From: Planctomycetota bacterium
GTDB lineage: Bacteria > Planctomycetota > Planctomycetia > Isosphaerales > Isosphaeraceae
Length of the DNA stretch: 7,550 bases
Assembly (NCBI GenBank): GCA_021807585.1
Contig: JAKBCQ010000099.1
Location: forward strand, 1-7,550
Direction of reading: 5' to 3'
Part shown: positions 1 through 6,092 of the stretch, in pieces
How the letters are laid out: every line of letters begins with the position of its first letter
How positions within the stretch are numbered: position 1 is the stretch's first letter
Notes under the pieces: model-generated
The model's database searches: none
What the model was told of the DNA's origin: nothing
Seen by the model: only the letters and a program-made list of their open reading frames with translations
Position numbers and translations under genes: made by a program

Positions 1-590
1 TTCCCGTGGGGCGTCGGCGGACAGGGTCGCCCGTGGAATATTATGATGTGACGAACCTTCCCGGCGGCAACGGCCACGGCGAGGTTCCAACATGGTACAT
101 GACGAACATCATTCCCACGCTCGGCGGCTCGCATACGGTGGTATCGAACGGATCGGCTTCTCCCAATATCAATTTGCCGGGCACGACGAATCCGTCGATC
201 CCGCAATCGACTCAACCGACCGTGGGGGCGCCGATCGGCGGTATGAATCCTCGGCCGGCACTGCGTGCCGAATTCGCCGCGCTTTATCCCACGTATGTGT
301 ATCGGCCTCGGGTCGCGATTTCGCTGTTGCGTCAAACCGAGCGGATCACGCTCGGCTTTGCGCGAGGTCGCGACCGGCTTGCAATCGTCGAGACGGCGCG
401 ACTGGGGCGATTCCTCAACGAGCAGTCGGGTCGAACGATTTCGCCGGTGATCACCGAGGCGATCGGCTCGTTCGGTCAGATCGTGTCGAATCCGAACTTT
501 GCTCGTGCGCTCGAGGGATCGCTTCCTTTGGGAACGCCGAGCGCCCCGACGATTTTGGCGGGGATCGAACAGCAAAACAAGCCGAAATGA
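1..590 (+). CDS. 3' end of an unrecognised gene (5'-partial)
   Basis: The reading frame starts with the complete codon at base 3 and is open to a TGA at 588-590. It gives about 195 residues and probably continues upstream of the window. A GTG at 6 could start translation, but no ribosome binding site is visible because the window begins there. Codon use (TCG, GCG, ATC, GTC) matches the later genes, which supports this frame over the overlapping frame at 92-643. The first ~90 residues are rich in Gly, Pro, Asn, Thr and Ser, with short stretches such as NLPGGNGHGE and NINLPGTTNPSIPQ, and look extended or disordered. From about residue 90 it becomes helix-like with Arg, Ala and Leu (RVAISLLRQTERITLGFARG), ending in a polar tail QQNKPK. 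I recognise no family, catalytic motif or membrane segment. It may be the C-terminal tail of a larger secreted or structural protein, but that is a guess. Confidence 0.6.
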   Translation, partial: PVGRRRTGSPVEYYDVTNLPGGNGHGEVPTWYMTNIIPTLGGSHTVVSNGSASPNINLPGTTNPSIPQSTQPTVGAPIGGMNPRPALRAEFAALYPTYVYRPRVAISLLRQTERITLGFARGRDRLAIVETARLGRFLNEQSGRTISPVITEAIGSFGQIVSNPNFARALEGSLPLGTPSAPTILAGIEQQNKPK

Positions 591-696
591 ATCGATATGA
601 TCAGACGTTAAGGAGCGGTCTGGAATCGACTTCTCATGCTTGAGGTCGACCCGAAGGAACGAGAGTCGACTTCGGCGTTTCACTCGACGATATCGC

Positions 697-721
697 TTAC
701 AATTATATGACATAATTGTAA
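697..721. repeat. Perfect 10-5-10 AT-rich inverted repeat, operator-like
   Basis: The left arm TTACAATTAT (697-706) and right arm ATAATTGTAA (712-721) are exact reverse complements, separated by ATGAC. A perfect 10-base dyad made mostly of A and T is conspicuous in GC-rich DNA. The right arm overlaps the proposed -35 hexamer at 716-721, the usual position for a repressor operator. The length and AT-rich character are reminiscent of sites bound by dimeric regulators of the Fur superfamily or MarR/TetR types, but I cannot match it to a defined consensus. A terminator is less likely: the stem is AT-only apart from one C/G pair, and the next T run (729-733) starts 8 bases after the stem. Confidence 0.6.
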
Positions 722-745
722 TCATGAATTTTTGATGGATAAAAT
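716..745 (+). promoter_or_regulatory. Candidate sigma-70-type promoter
   Basis: A -35-like TTGTAA (716-721, 4 of 6 to TTGACA) and a -10-like TAAAAT (740-745, 5 of 6 to TATAAT) are separated by 18 bases. It lies in the only strongly AT-rich stretch between the first gene and the transglutaminase gene, and points towards the latter. The perfect inverted repeat covers the -35. Planctomycete promoters are poorly defined, so matching the general bacterial consensus is only moderate evidence, and AT-rich DNA yields such matches by chance. Confidence 0.4.
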
Positions 746-876
746 ATATGTCAAGTCGGTCGCGTCGTCATTGAGTTTATAGCGATTGCAATCGGATCGA
801 TCGAGCGGGTTGTGTCGGTCGTTCCGAAGATAAGCAGGGTGCGGCGTGCGAGTGTCGGTTCGGGCTCGCGATACTC

Positions 877-891
877 TCGGCTTGAAGCCGA
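877..891. repeat. Short perfect palindrome in the leader
   Basis: TCGGCTT (877-883) and AAGCCGA (885-891) are exact reverse complements around a single central G. In RNA this could fold as a 5-6 base-pair GC-containing hairpin with a small loop, inside the proposed leader. No T tract follows, so it is not a standard intrinsic terminator. It could be a leader structure, a protein-binding site or chance. Confidence 0.35.
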
Positions 892-1056
892 AGTTGAAAC
901 GCACGGATCTCGATTTTGAGCGTCGATCGAGACCGTGTTCGCGTTCCTTGAGTTCCGCCGCTTGCGAAAGCGCGGAGCGCGGGATACGCTCGGAGGACGA
1001 AATCGCGCCGGATCGCCGCGTCGCTTTCGTCGTTTCGCCCTTGAAATCCGCGTCGC

Positions 1057-1061
1057 GGAGA
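1057..1061 (+). promoter_or_regulatory. Ribosome binding site of the transglutaminase gene
   Basis: GGAGA at 1057-1061 sits 6 bases before the ATG at 1068. It favours that start, or the adjacent ATG at 1071, over the much longer in-frame GTG at 846, which would place 74 arginine-rich residues in front of a clear signal peptide. Confidence 0.6.
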
Positions 1062-1067
1062 ATCGCG

Positions 1068-2525
1068 ATGATGCCGAACAATCGAATTCCGACGGTCGTC
1101 TTTCTAGGCATGCTTTTCTATTCAAGCGTTCTCTTCGCCGCGGCCGAGGAGATCGGCAACGGTAAGATTCGAGTCGTCGACGCCAAGCAGGGGATCGTGA
1201 CGATCCGACTGACGTCGACCGATTCCGATCTGTCGCTCGGCGTCGACGCCAAATCGGCCTTTTACCTGAACGGCAAGAGCGTGAAGCTTGGCGAGTTGGC
1301 GGCCGGCCAGAAGGCGACGGTTTTTTATAAGAGCGGGACGAAGACGATCGCGCGATTGCGTGCGTTCGACGATCCCGTTGCGAAGGAAGCCGCCAAGAAA
1401 TATGTCGCCAAGAAGCCGACCGCGGGCGAGCTTTCGAAGTCGGCGGTGATGGATAAGAAGCCGGCGGGAGAGAAGAAAACCGCGGGCAAATCGGTTGCGG
1501 CGAATCACGACGCGAGCCTCAATGCGCGATATCGGCTGGAGATTAAACCGAAGTCACGAGTTCATGCGATCTTGACATATGAGTTGAAGATGCCGGGAGT
1601 GAACGCGACCGATTGGGTTGCGTGCGCTCCCGTCCTTCCCGATCTCCCTTCGCAGCGTAAGGTTCAATCGACGATGTCTCCCGCGGCCAAGCAAGTGCGT
1701 GAGAAAAGTCCGCTCAAGCGTCTTGTTTTGCAGGCGCAGATTCCGGTGCGAACGCCTTCCGAGCGAACCTCGGTTCCGATCAAGGTCGAGTTCGACGCGA
1801 CTTTGTACTCGCGGAGTCTCGTCGAGGTCGATTCGGCTGATCAGGGAGCGGGCGAGAACGAGAACCTCGCCGATTTGACCGATCACGAGCGGTCGTTGGC
1901 GACTTCGCGAACGCCCCGGATCGACACCAAATCGGCGGCGCTCGCGTCTTGGATGGATAAAAACGACCTCGCCAAAAAAGCGGGGGAGGGAGAGATCGAT
2001 CACGCGCGGCGCGTGTTCGTTTCAATCGTTCGCAATTATCAGTATGAATATAATAGTCAGATGGATTGGCGGATTGAGCCGATCTGTTCGAAGGCGAAGT
2101 CGGATTGCGGCGGTCTTTCGATGGCGTTTGTCGCGGCGTTGCGGCGTGAGGGAACCCCGGCGCGTTTGATCGTCGGTCGGTGGGCGAAATCGGCGAACAC
2201 CAAAGAAATGGTGGGCGACGTTCCGTATTATCAATCGCACGTGAAAGCCGAGTTTTTCGCGGTCGGTGTGGGCTGGATTCCGGTCGATTGCGCCTCGGGA
2301 GTGTTGTACGACAAGAAGAACGACGGCGTGAACTTTTTTGGTAAGGATCGGGGCGATTTTATTGTGTTTCATATCGATCCCGAACTCGATGTCGATTCGA
2401 TTTATTTCGGCCGGCAGCCGGTGATTTGGCTCAACGGCGGCCCCGCGGTTTGGGTCGTGGGGGGCGGATCGCCCGATTCGCCGTCGGTCGTCGAGGACTG
2501 GAAGGTTGAAAAAAGCGATCCCTGA
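1068..2525 (+). CDS. Exported transglutaminase-like domain protein
   Basis: 485 residues. The transglutaminase-like superfamily uses a Cys-His-Asp triad for proteolysis or amide transfer; many bacterial members are peptidases of unknown substrate. Residues 1-26 look like a signal peptide (hydrophobic VVFLGMLFYSSVLF, then AAA before EE). Residues ~29-100 form a small beta-rich domain with the run FYLNGKSVKLGELAAGQ, of a kind I cannot name firmly. Residues ~101-150 are a Lys/Ala/Pro-rich linker. Residues ~150-280 look beta-rich and are unassigned. The catalytic core spans ~305-445: C347 in SDCGGLSMAFVAALRREG, H391 in QSHVKAEFF and D407 in GWIPVDCAS, in the canonical order and spacing, so it is probably active. 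The start at 1068 is chosen from the ribosome binding site and signal peptide. The gene follows a 477-base gap with a candidate promoter and operator, so it may lead the downstream cluster. Natural substrate unknown; a periplasmic or surface peptidase or isopeptidase is my inference. Confidence 0.85.
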   Translation: MMPNNRIPTVVFLGMLFYSSVLFAAAEEIGNGKIRVVDAKQGIVTIRLTSTDSDLSLGVDAKSAFYLNGKSVKLGELAAGQKATVFYKSGTKTIARLRAFDDPVAKEAAKKYVAKKPTAGELSKSAVMDKKPAGEKKTAGKSVAANHDASLNARYRLEIKPKSRVHAILTYELKMPGVNATDWVACAPVLPDLPSQRKVQSTMSPAAKQVREKSPLKRLVLQAQIPVRTPSERTSVPIKVEFDATLYSRSLVEVDSADQGAGENENLADLTDHERSLATSRTPRIDTKSAALASWMDKNDLAKKAGEGEIDHARRVFVSIVRNYQYEYNSQMDWRIEPICSKAKSDCGGLSMAFVAALRREGTPARLIVGRWAKSANTKEMVGDVPYYQSHVKAEFFAVGVGWIPVDCASGVLYDKKNDGVNFFGKDRGDFIVFHIDPELDVDSIYFGRQPVIWLNGGPAVWVVGGGSPDSPSVVEDWKVEKSDP

Positions 2526-2528
2526 TCG

Positions 2529-2543
2529 CGCGGCGACGCCGCG
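2529..2543. repeat. GC-rich hairpin between two genes
   Basis: CGCGGC (2529-2534) and GCCGCG (2538-2543) are exact reverse complements with a 3-base loop GAC, starting four bases after the transglutaminase stop codon. An alternative pairing uses TCGCG (2526-2530) with CGCGA (2540-2544). No T run follows, so a standard intrinsic terminator is unlikely. It could stabilise or partly attenuate a transcript spanning both genes. Confidence 0.4.
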
Positions 2544-2580
2544 ACGAGAACCGAAGACGTTTCGACCCGATTGACACCAA

Positions 2581-2585
2581 TGAGG
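2581..2585 (+). promoter_or_regulatory. Ribosome binding site of the three-domain gene
   Basis: TGAGG at 2581-2585 lies 6 bases before the ATG at 2592. The alternative in-frame starts (TTG 2571 and ATG 2580) have no purine-rich sequence at a suitable distance, so 2592 is preferred. Confidence 0.6.
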
Positions 2586-2591
2586 TTTCAC

Positions 2592-4754
2592 ATGTCGATA
2601 CAAGCCGTATTCAGAACAATCGGTCGCTCGGCGATCGTTTATGCGGTTGCGGGAGTGGGGATCGTCGCTTTCGGTTTGATCGCCGAAGCGAACACCCCCG
2701 AGCGGTATTCCAAGACCGCGGCGTTCGTCTCGTCGTTACAGAATCGCGACGGGGGCTTTTCGGCGCGGCCGGGCGATCCTTCAACTTTGGGGGCGACGTC
2801 GTCGGCGCTCCGAAGCCTGCGACATATCGGCGGATCGGTGCGGGATGTTTCGGGGGCGATTGATTACGTGAAATCGTGCCGTGACGCGGCGACGGGAGGA
2901 TTCGCTCCCAGGCCCGGCGGCGCCGCCGACGTTCGGTCGACCGCGGTCGGGCTGATGGCCGCGGTCGAGCTTTTGATCGCCGACGAATCGTTGCGCAAAA
3001 GCGTGATTGATTACCTGGATAAAAACGTAAAAACATTTGAGGACGTTCGAATCGCGGTCGCGGGACTCGAATCGGCGAAGGCGGTATCGCCGCGGTTCGC
3101 CGAATGGATCGCGGTCGTCGAGGCGGGCCGAAACGCCTCGGGAACGTTCGGCGCCGGGGCGAACCAAGCGCGTGCGACGGGGGGATCGGTCGTCGCTCTG
3201 TTACGCATGGGCAAATCCCCCGCGGATCCCGCTGTGGTGCTCGCGGCGATGCGCTCGGGTCAACGTCCCGACGGCGGTTGGGGGTCGGCGGAAGCCGACG
3301 CTTCCGATCTGGAAACGACATATCGCGTGATGCGCGCGTTTTACATGCTCAAGGACGCTCCCGACATCGCCGCGTTGCGCCGCTTCATCGATTCGCTCGA
3401 GGGAGAAAACGGCGGCTACGCGGTTAAAAAAGGTGCGCCGGTCGATCAATCGGGTACATATTTCGCGACAATTATTCTTCGCTGGACGCGCGAACTCGAA
3501 GGCGAGCCTGCGCTGGTGGAGACCGCGGGGTTCAAGTCGCTTATCGCGGCGAACGACCTGGCGGGCTGGGAGGGGGATTCGACGATTTGGAAGGCGATGA
3601 ACGGTTCGATCGTCGGCAAAACGTCGAAGCTCGATCACAACGATTTTTTGGCGTCGCAAGCGACGTTCGGCGATTTCATCCTCAAGGCGACTTTTCGGCT
3701 CAAAGACGGCGCGGGGAACAGCGGAATCATGTTCCGCTCGCGCCGCCGGGGAGCGCACGAAATGTCGGGATACCAGGCCGATATCGGCCAGAATTACTGG
3801 GGATCGCTGTACGACGAATCGAGGCGGAACAAGACGCTCGTCGCCGCGAGCGAACCGGCGCTCAAGCGGCTTCACAAAACATCGTGGAATCAATATATGA
3901 TTCGAGCGATCGGCGGCGACGTTCGATTGACTTTGAACGGAGTTGAATCGGTCCATTATGTTGAGCAAGACGATTCGATCGCGCGATCGGGATCGCTCGG
4001 GCTACAGGTGCACGCGGGAGGTCCGACCGAAGTTGAATTCAAGGATCTTTATATCCAAAAATTACCGACTCCCGTCGCCGATCGATCAAACGCGCCGGGT
4101 TTCCATATTCGAACGCACAAGTTCGGAAATGAAGAACGCAAGTATGTGATATATGTACCTGAGGGATACGACGCGACCGTTCCGGTTCCCGCGGTGTTGT
4201 TTTTGCACGGTTCGGGAGAGCGCGGGAGCGACGGAATCATCCCTTCGCAGGTGGGATTGGGTCCGGCGATCGCGGCTCAACCGTCGGCTCATCCGTTTTT
4301 GGCGGTATTTCCGCAGGCTCGAAGAACGTGGGCCGCGGATTCGGACGATTCCCGCGCCGCGCTCGCGGCGCTTGACGACGTCGAGTCGTATTTCGTCGTC
4401 GATACGCGGCGGGTCGTTTTGACCGGGCTTTCGATGGGGGGACGGGGCGCTTGGGAGATCGCCGCGGCGCATCCCGAACGGTTCGCAGCGGTCGTCCCCG
4501 TGTGTGGAATCGGCAAACCCGAAGACGCCGGCAAGCTCAAGGATCTGGCGATCTGGGGTTTCGTGGGGGATGCGGATCGCGATCAAACCGTGCTCAATTT
4601 GCGTGCGATGATCGCGGCGCTCCGATCGTCGTCGTCGGGCGCCGAGGTTCGCGTCACCGAATACCGGGGCGTCGGCCATAACAGTTGGGATCGTGCTTAC
4701 GGCGATCCCGAGTTGATCCGGTTCATGCTTGCTCAAAAACGACCGAAACATTGA
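2592..4754 (+). CDS. Exported fusion: terpene-cyclase/prenyltransferase-like repeats, DUF1080 and esterase
   Basis: 720 residues in one uninterrupted frame. Residues 1-33 are a signal peptide or anchor (hydrophobic 14-30, possible AEA cleavage before N34). Residues ~37-305 carry repeats of the squalene-cyclase/prenyltransferase type, each with a GGF/W/Y turn (aromatic positions 56, 104, 186, 230, 276) followed by a helix such as DLETTYRVMRAFYML; the 82-residue gap between the second and third is about two periods, suggesting one degenerate repeat. There is no DXDD motif and only one Cys (96), so this toroid is probably not a cyclase or zinc prenyltransferase. Residues ~314-490 match DUF1080, the 3-keto-disaccharide hydrolase family (GWEGDSTIWKAMNGSIVGK, GNSGIMFRSR, SGYQADIG). 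Residues ~504-716 are an alpha/beta hydrolase of the predicted-peptidase/carboxylesterase type: HGSGERG (oxyanion region), nucleophile S614 in GLSMGG, likely acid D662 (or D660), and H696 in GVGHNSWD. The next gene follows after 25 bases. The role is inferred as extracytoplasmic glycan or ester breakdown. Confidence 0.85.
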   Translation: MSIQAVFRTIGRSAIVYAVAGVGIVAFGLIAEANTPERYSKTAAFVSSLQNRDGGFSARPGDPSTLGATSSALRSLRHIGGSVRDVSGAIDYVKSCRDAATGGFAPRPGGAADVRSTAVGLMAAVELLIADESLRKSVIDYLDKNVKTFEDVRIAVAGLESAKAVSPRFAEWIAVVEAGRNASGTFGAGANQARATGGSVVALLRMGKSPADPAVVLAAMRSGQRPDGGWGSAEADASDLETTYRVMRAFYMLKDAPDIAALRRFIDSLEGENGGYAVKKGAPVDQSGTYFATIILRWTRELEGEPALVETAGFKSLIAANDLAGWEGDSTIWKAMNGSIVGKTSKLDHNDFLASQATFGDFILKATFRLKDGAGNSGIMFRSRRRGAHEMSGYQADIGQNYWGSLYDESRRNKTLVAASEPALKRLHKTSWNQYMIRAIGGDVRLTLNGVESVHYVEQDDSIARSGSLGLQVHAGGPTEVEFKDLYIQKLPTPVADRSNAPGFHIRTHKFGNEERKYVIYVPEGYDATVPVPAVLFLHGSGERGSDGIIPSQVGLGPAIAAQPSAHPFLAVFPQARRTWAADSDDSRAALAALDDVESYFVVDTRRVVLTGLSMGGRGAWEIAAAHPERFAAVVPVCGIGKPEDAGKLKDLAIWGFVGDADRDQTVLNLRAMIAALRSSSSGAEVRVTEYRGVGHNSWDRAYGDPELIRFMLAQKRPKH

Positions 4755-4765
4755 TGTGATTTATC

Positions 4766-4771
4766 AAAGGA
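4766..4771 (+). promoter_or_regulatory. Ribosome binding site of the TPM-GlcG/HbpS gene
   Basis: AAAGGA at 4766-4771 lies 8 bases before the ATG at 4780. It favours that start over the in-frame TTG at 4729, which would overlap the preceding gene and add 17 polar residues before the hydrophobic N-terminus. Confidence 0.6.
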
Positions 4772-4779
4772 TACGACCG

Positions 4780-5976
4780 ATGCGTTTTTTGGGAGAAAGA
4801 ACTCGACTCGTTTTGACGCACGCGGGATTGATCGTGGCGGGTTTGGTCGTCGTGGCGGGTTCGCCGGACGGGCTGATCCGCGTGTGCGCGGCGCGGCAGG
4901 AGCCCGCCTCGCCGCGCGGCGAAGGAGACCGACGCAAGGCCGATTCCGCGGACGACCGCGGCCGGGGGGAATCGGACCGCGGCGAGCGTGATTCGCTGAT
5001 CACCTCAAAGATTCGCGACGATGCGAACATGTTCACAGAGGGGACGCTGAAAAGAGCTCAAATGAGCCTTAATGAAATGGAAACGAAGCGGCACGTGCCG
5101 ATCGTCATCGAGACCGTCGAATCGCTGAAAGGGGAGAAGATCGGCGAGGCCGCGCTCGAACGCGCCCGCATAGCGGCGAGTCAAGGCATTTATATCTTGA
5201 TGTCCAAAAACGATCATGAAATCTCGACTCCGCTGGTGTCGCGTCGGTTCGCTTCGCGGATCAAGGAATCGGCGCGGACCGAGATTCGCGACGCGTTCGT
5301 CGCGCGGTTTCGCCAGGGGAATTTCAACGAGGGGTTGATCGACGGGATCGCGGCGATCAACCTGGCGCTTGCGCCGACGCTCGAAGAAATGGCCAAATCC
5401 GACGAACCTTATACGTTCCGCGGAGGTCGCCAACCCGCGGACGAATCGAGGCGGAGCGGATCGGCGGCTACCGACTCCGTCCGATCGAATCGTGAACAAC
5501 TGATTGTTCGTAATCGGATCAAGCTGACGCTCGCGGGCGCGCGAACGATTCTCGCCGCGGCCGAGTCGAAGGCTCTGGAACAGGGTGTGAAAGAGAACAT
5601 CGCGATCGTCGACGACGGCGGCAATATGCTTTTGTTTGAGAGGATGGAGGGGGCGAGGCCGGCTTCGGCGGCGACCGCGACGACGAAGGCCGTCGCCGCG
5701 GCCACGTTGATGCGAGCGACGGGGCCGTTCCCCAACGATCAAAATCCCGATATGTTCTTAGGATTGGGATTGCAGAACGCCGCCGCGGCGAGCGGCGCGA
5801 AGATCACGACGCTTAAAGGCGGGATTCCGGTGACGGTCGACGGCCAGGTGATCGGCGCCGTCGGAGTGGGCGGCGGAACGGGCGAACAAGACGCTCAGGT
5901 CGCTCAAGCGGGGATCGACGCGCTGCTCGCCAAAATTCGAGCCGAATCCCCCGAGCCCGCTCGTTCGCCGAAGTGA
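4780..5976 (+). CDS. Exported or anchored TPM-like plus GlcG/HbpS-family fusion protein
   Basis: 398 residues. Residues ~9-40 contain a hydrophobic segment (VLTHAGLIVAGLVVVAG) that acts as a signal or anchor. Residues ~41-75 are a highly charged, probably disordered linker rich in Arg, Asp, Glu and Gly. Residues ~77-200 resemble a TPM domain (TPM_phosphatase family): an initial DDANMFTEGTLKRAQ helix, a VPIVIETVESLKGEKIGEAA strand-helix, a GIYILMSKNDHEI strand, and the typical ending ARFRQGNFNEGLIDGIAAI. The usual central glycine-rich GxGxE-like segment is not evident, so the domain is divergent. Residues ~247-387 are a clear GlcG/HbpS (DUF336) domain: LTLAGARTILAAAESKALEQG, IAIVDDGGNMLLFERMEGA, GGIPVTVDGQVIGAVGVGGG and DAQVAQAGIDAL. 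Family members bind haem (HbpS) or have unknown small-ligand roles, so haem binding is only possible here. The gene is 25 bases after the esterase fusion, so co-transcription is likely. No enzymatic role can be assigned. Confidence 0.85.
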   Translation: MRFLGERTRLVLTHAGLIVAGLVVVAGSPDGLIRVCAARQEPASPRGEGDRRKADSADDRGRGESDRGERDSLITSKIRDDANMFTEGTLKRAQMSLNEMETKRHVPIVIETVESLKGEKIGEAALERARIAASQGIYILMSKNDHEISTPLVSRRFASRIKESARTEIRDAFVARFRQGNFNEGLIDGIAAINLALAPTLEEMAKSDEPYTFRGGRQPADESRRSGSAATDSVRSNREQLIVRNRIKLTLAGARTILAAAESKALEQGVKENIAIVDDGGNMLLFERMEGARPASAATATTKAVAAATLMRATGPFPNDQNPDMFLGLGLQNAAAASGAKITTLKGGIPVTVDGQVIGAVGVGGGTGEQDAQVAQAGIDALLAKIRAESPEPARSPK

Positions 5977-6092
5977 CGATCGCGCGTCGATTCGCGGCGC
6001 CGGCCGTTAATCCTTTATGTTCTTGAATTCACTTTTCAAAAGACCCACTCTTACAGCTACCTATTTATGTTTTCATTTCGGAGTGTTCTTGT
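5977..6092. other. AT-rich spacer before the amidohydrolase gene
   Basis: This 116-base gap begins GC-rich (to about 6007) and then becomes AT-rich up to the amidohydrolase start, unlike the surrounding coding DNA. A TTGAAT at 6023-6028 resembles a -35, but no good -10 lies 16-18 bases downstream. The change in composition and the longer gap make a separate promoter possible. I cannot place it. Confidence 0.35.
6080..6083 (+). promoter_or_regulatory. Ribosome binding site of the amidohydrolase gene
   Basis: GGAG at 6080-6083 lies 9 bases before the ATG at 6093, from which a signal peptide and the whole amidohydrolase are read. Confidence 0.55.

Larger units (their letters stand above)
591..1067. 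other. Long intergenic region upstream of the transglutaminase gene
   Basis: These 477 bases hold no gene that I can support. The first part (591-690) is GC-rich and contains a weak possible hairpin (CCGAAG at 651-656, CTTCGG at 670-675, 13-base loop) with no T tract after it. Bases 690-760 are an AT-rich island standing out from the GC-rich surroundings; it carries a perfect inverted repeat and a plausible promoter. Bases 761-1067 are GC-rich again and open in several frames. The predicted products there are arginine-rich and resemble no family. If transcription begins just after 745, the downstream gene has a leader of roughly 315 bases, long enough for post-transcriptional control, but I recognise no known riboswitch. 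Confidence 0.6.

Noticed and set aside
651..675. CCGAAG/CTTCGG stem after the first gene as a terminator
   Set aside because: The 13-base loop is large, the stem only 6 bases, and no T tract follows. It may be chance.
846..1067. In-frame N-terminal extension of the transglutaminase gene from GTG 846
   Set aside because: The extension is arginine-rich with no homology I can see, and it would bury the clear signal peptide beginning at 1068, which has its own ribosome binding site.
722..1125. Two overlapping minus-strand reading frames in the intergenic region
   Set aside because: Both products are Arg/Ser-rich, match nothing recognisable, and overlap the start of a well-supported gene. They fit chance open frames in GC-rich DNA.
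2571..2591. Earlier starts (TTG 2571, ATG 2580) for the three-domain gene
   Set aside because: Neither has a purine-rich ribosome binding site, while TGAGG is well spaced for ATG 2592.
3201..3968. A 255-codon minus-strand frame inside the three-domain gene
   Set aside because: Arg-rich product with no recognisable domain, opposite DUF1080 and repeat coding sequence.
5005..5742. A 245-codon minus-strand frame inside the TPM-GlcG/HbpS gene
   Set aside because: Arginine-rich product with no motif; the opposite strand encodes conserved domains, so this is an antisense shadow.
6014..6071. Direct repeat TTTATGTT at 6014-6021 and 6064-6071
   Set aside because: Eight bases in an AT-rich spacer is easily chance, and flanking similarity is weak.
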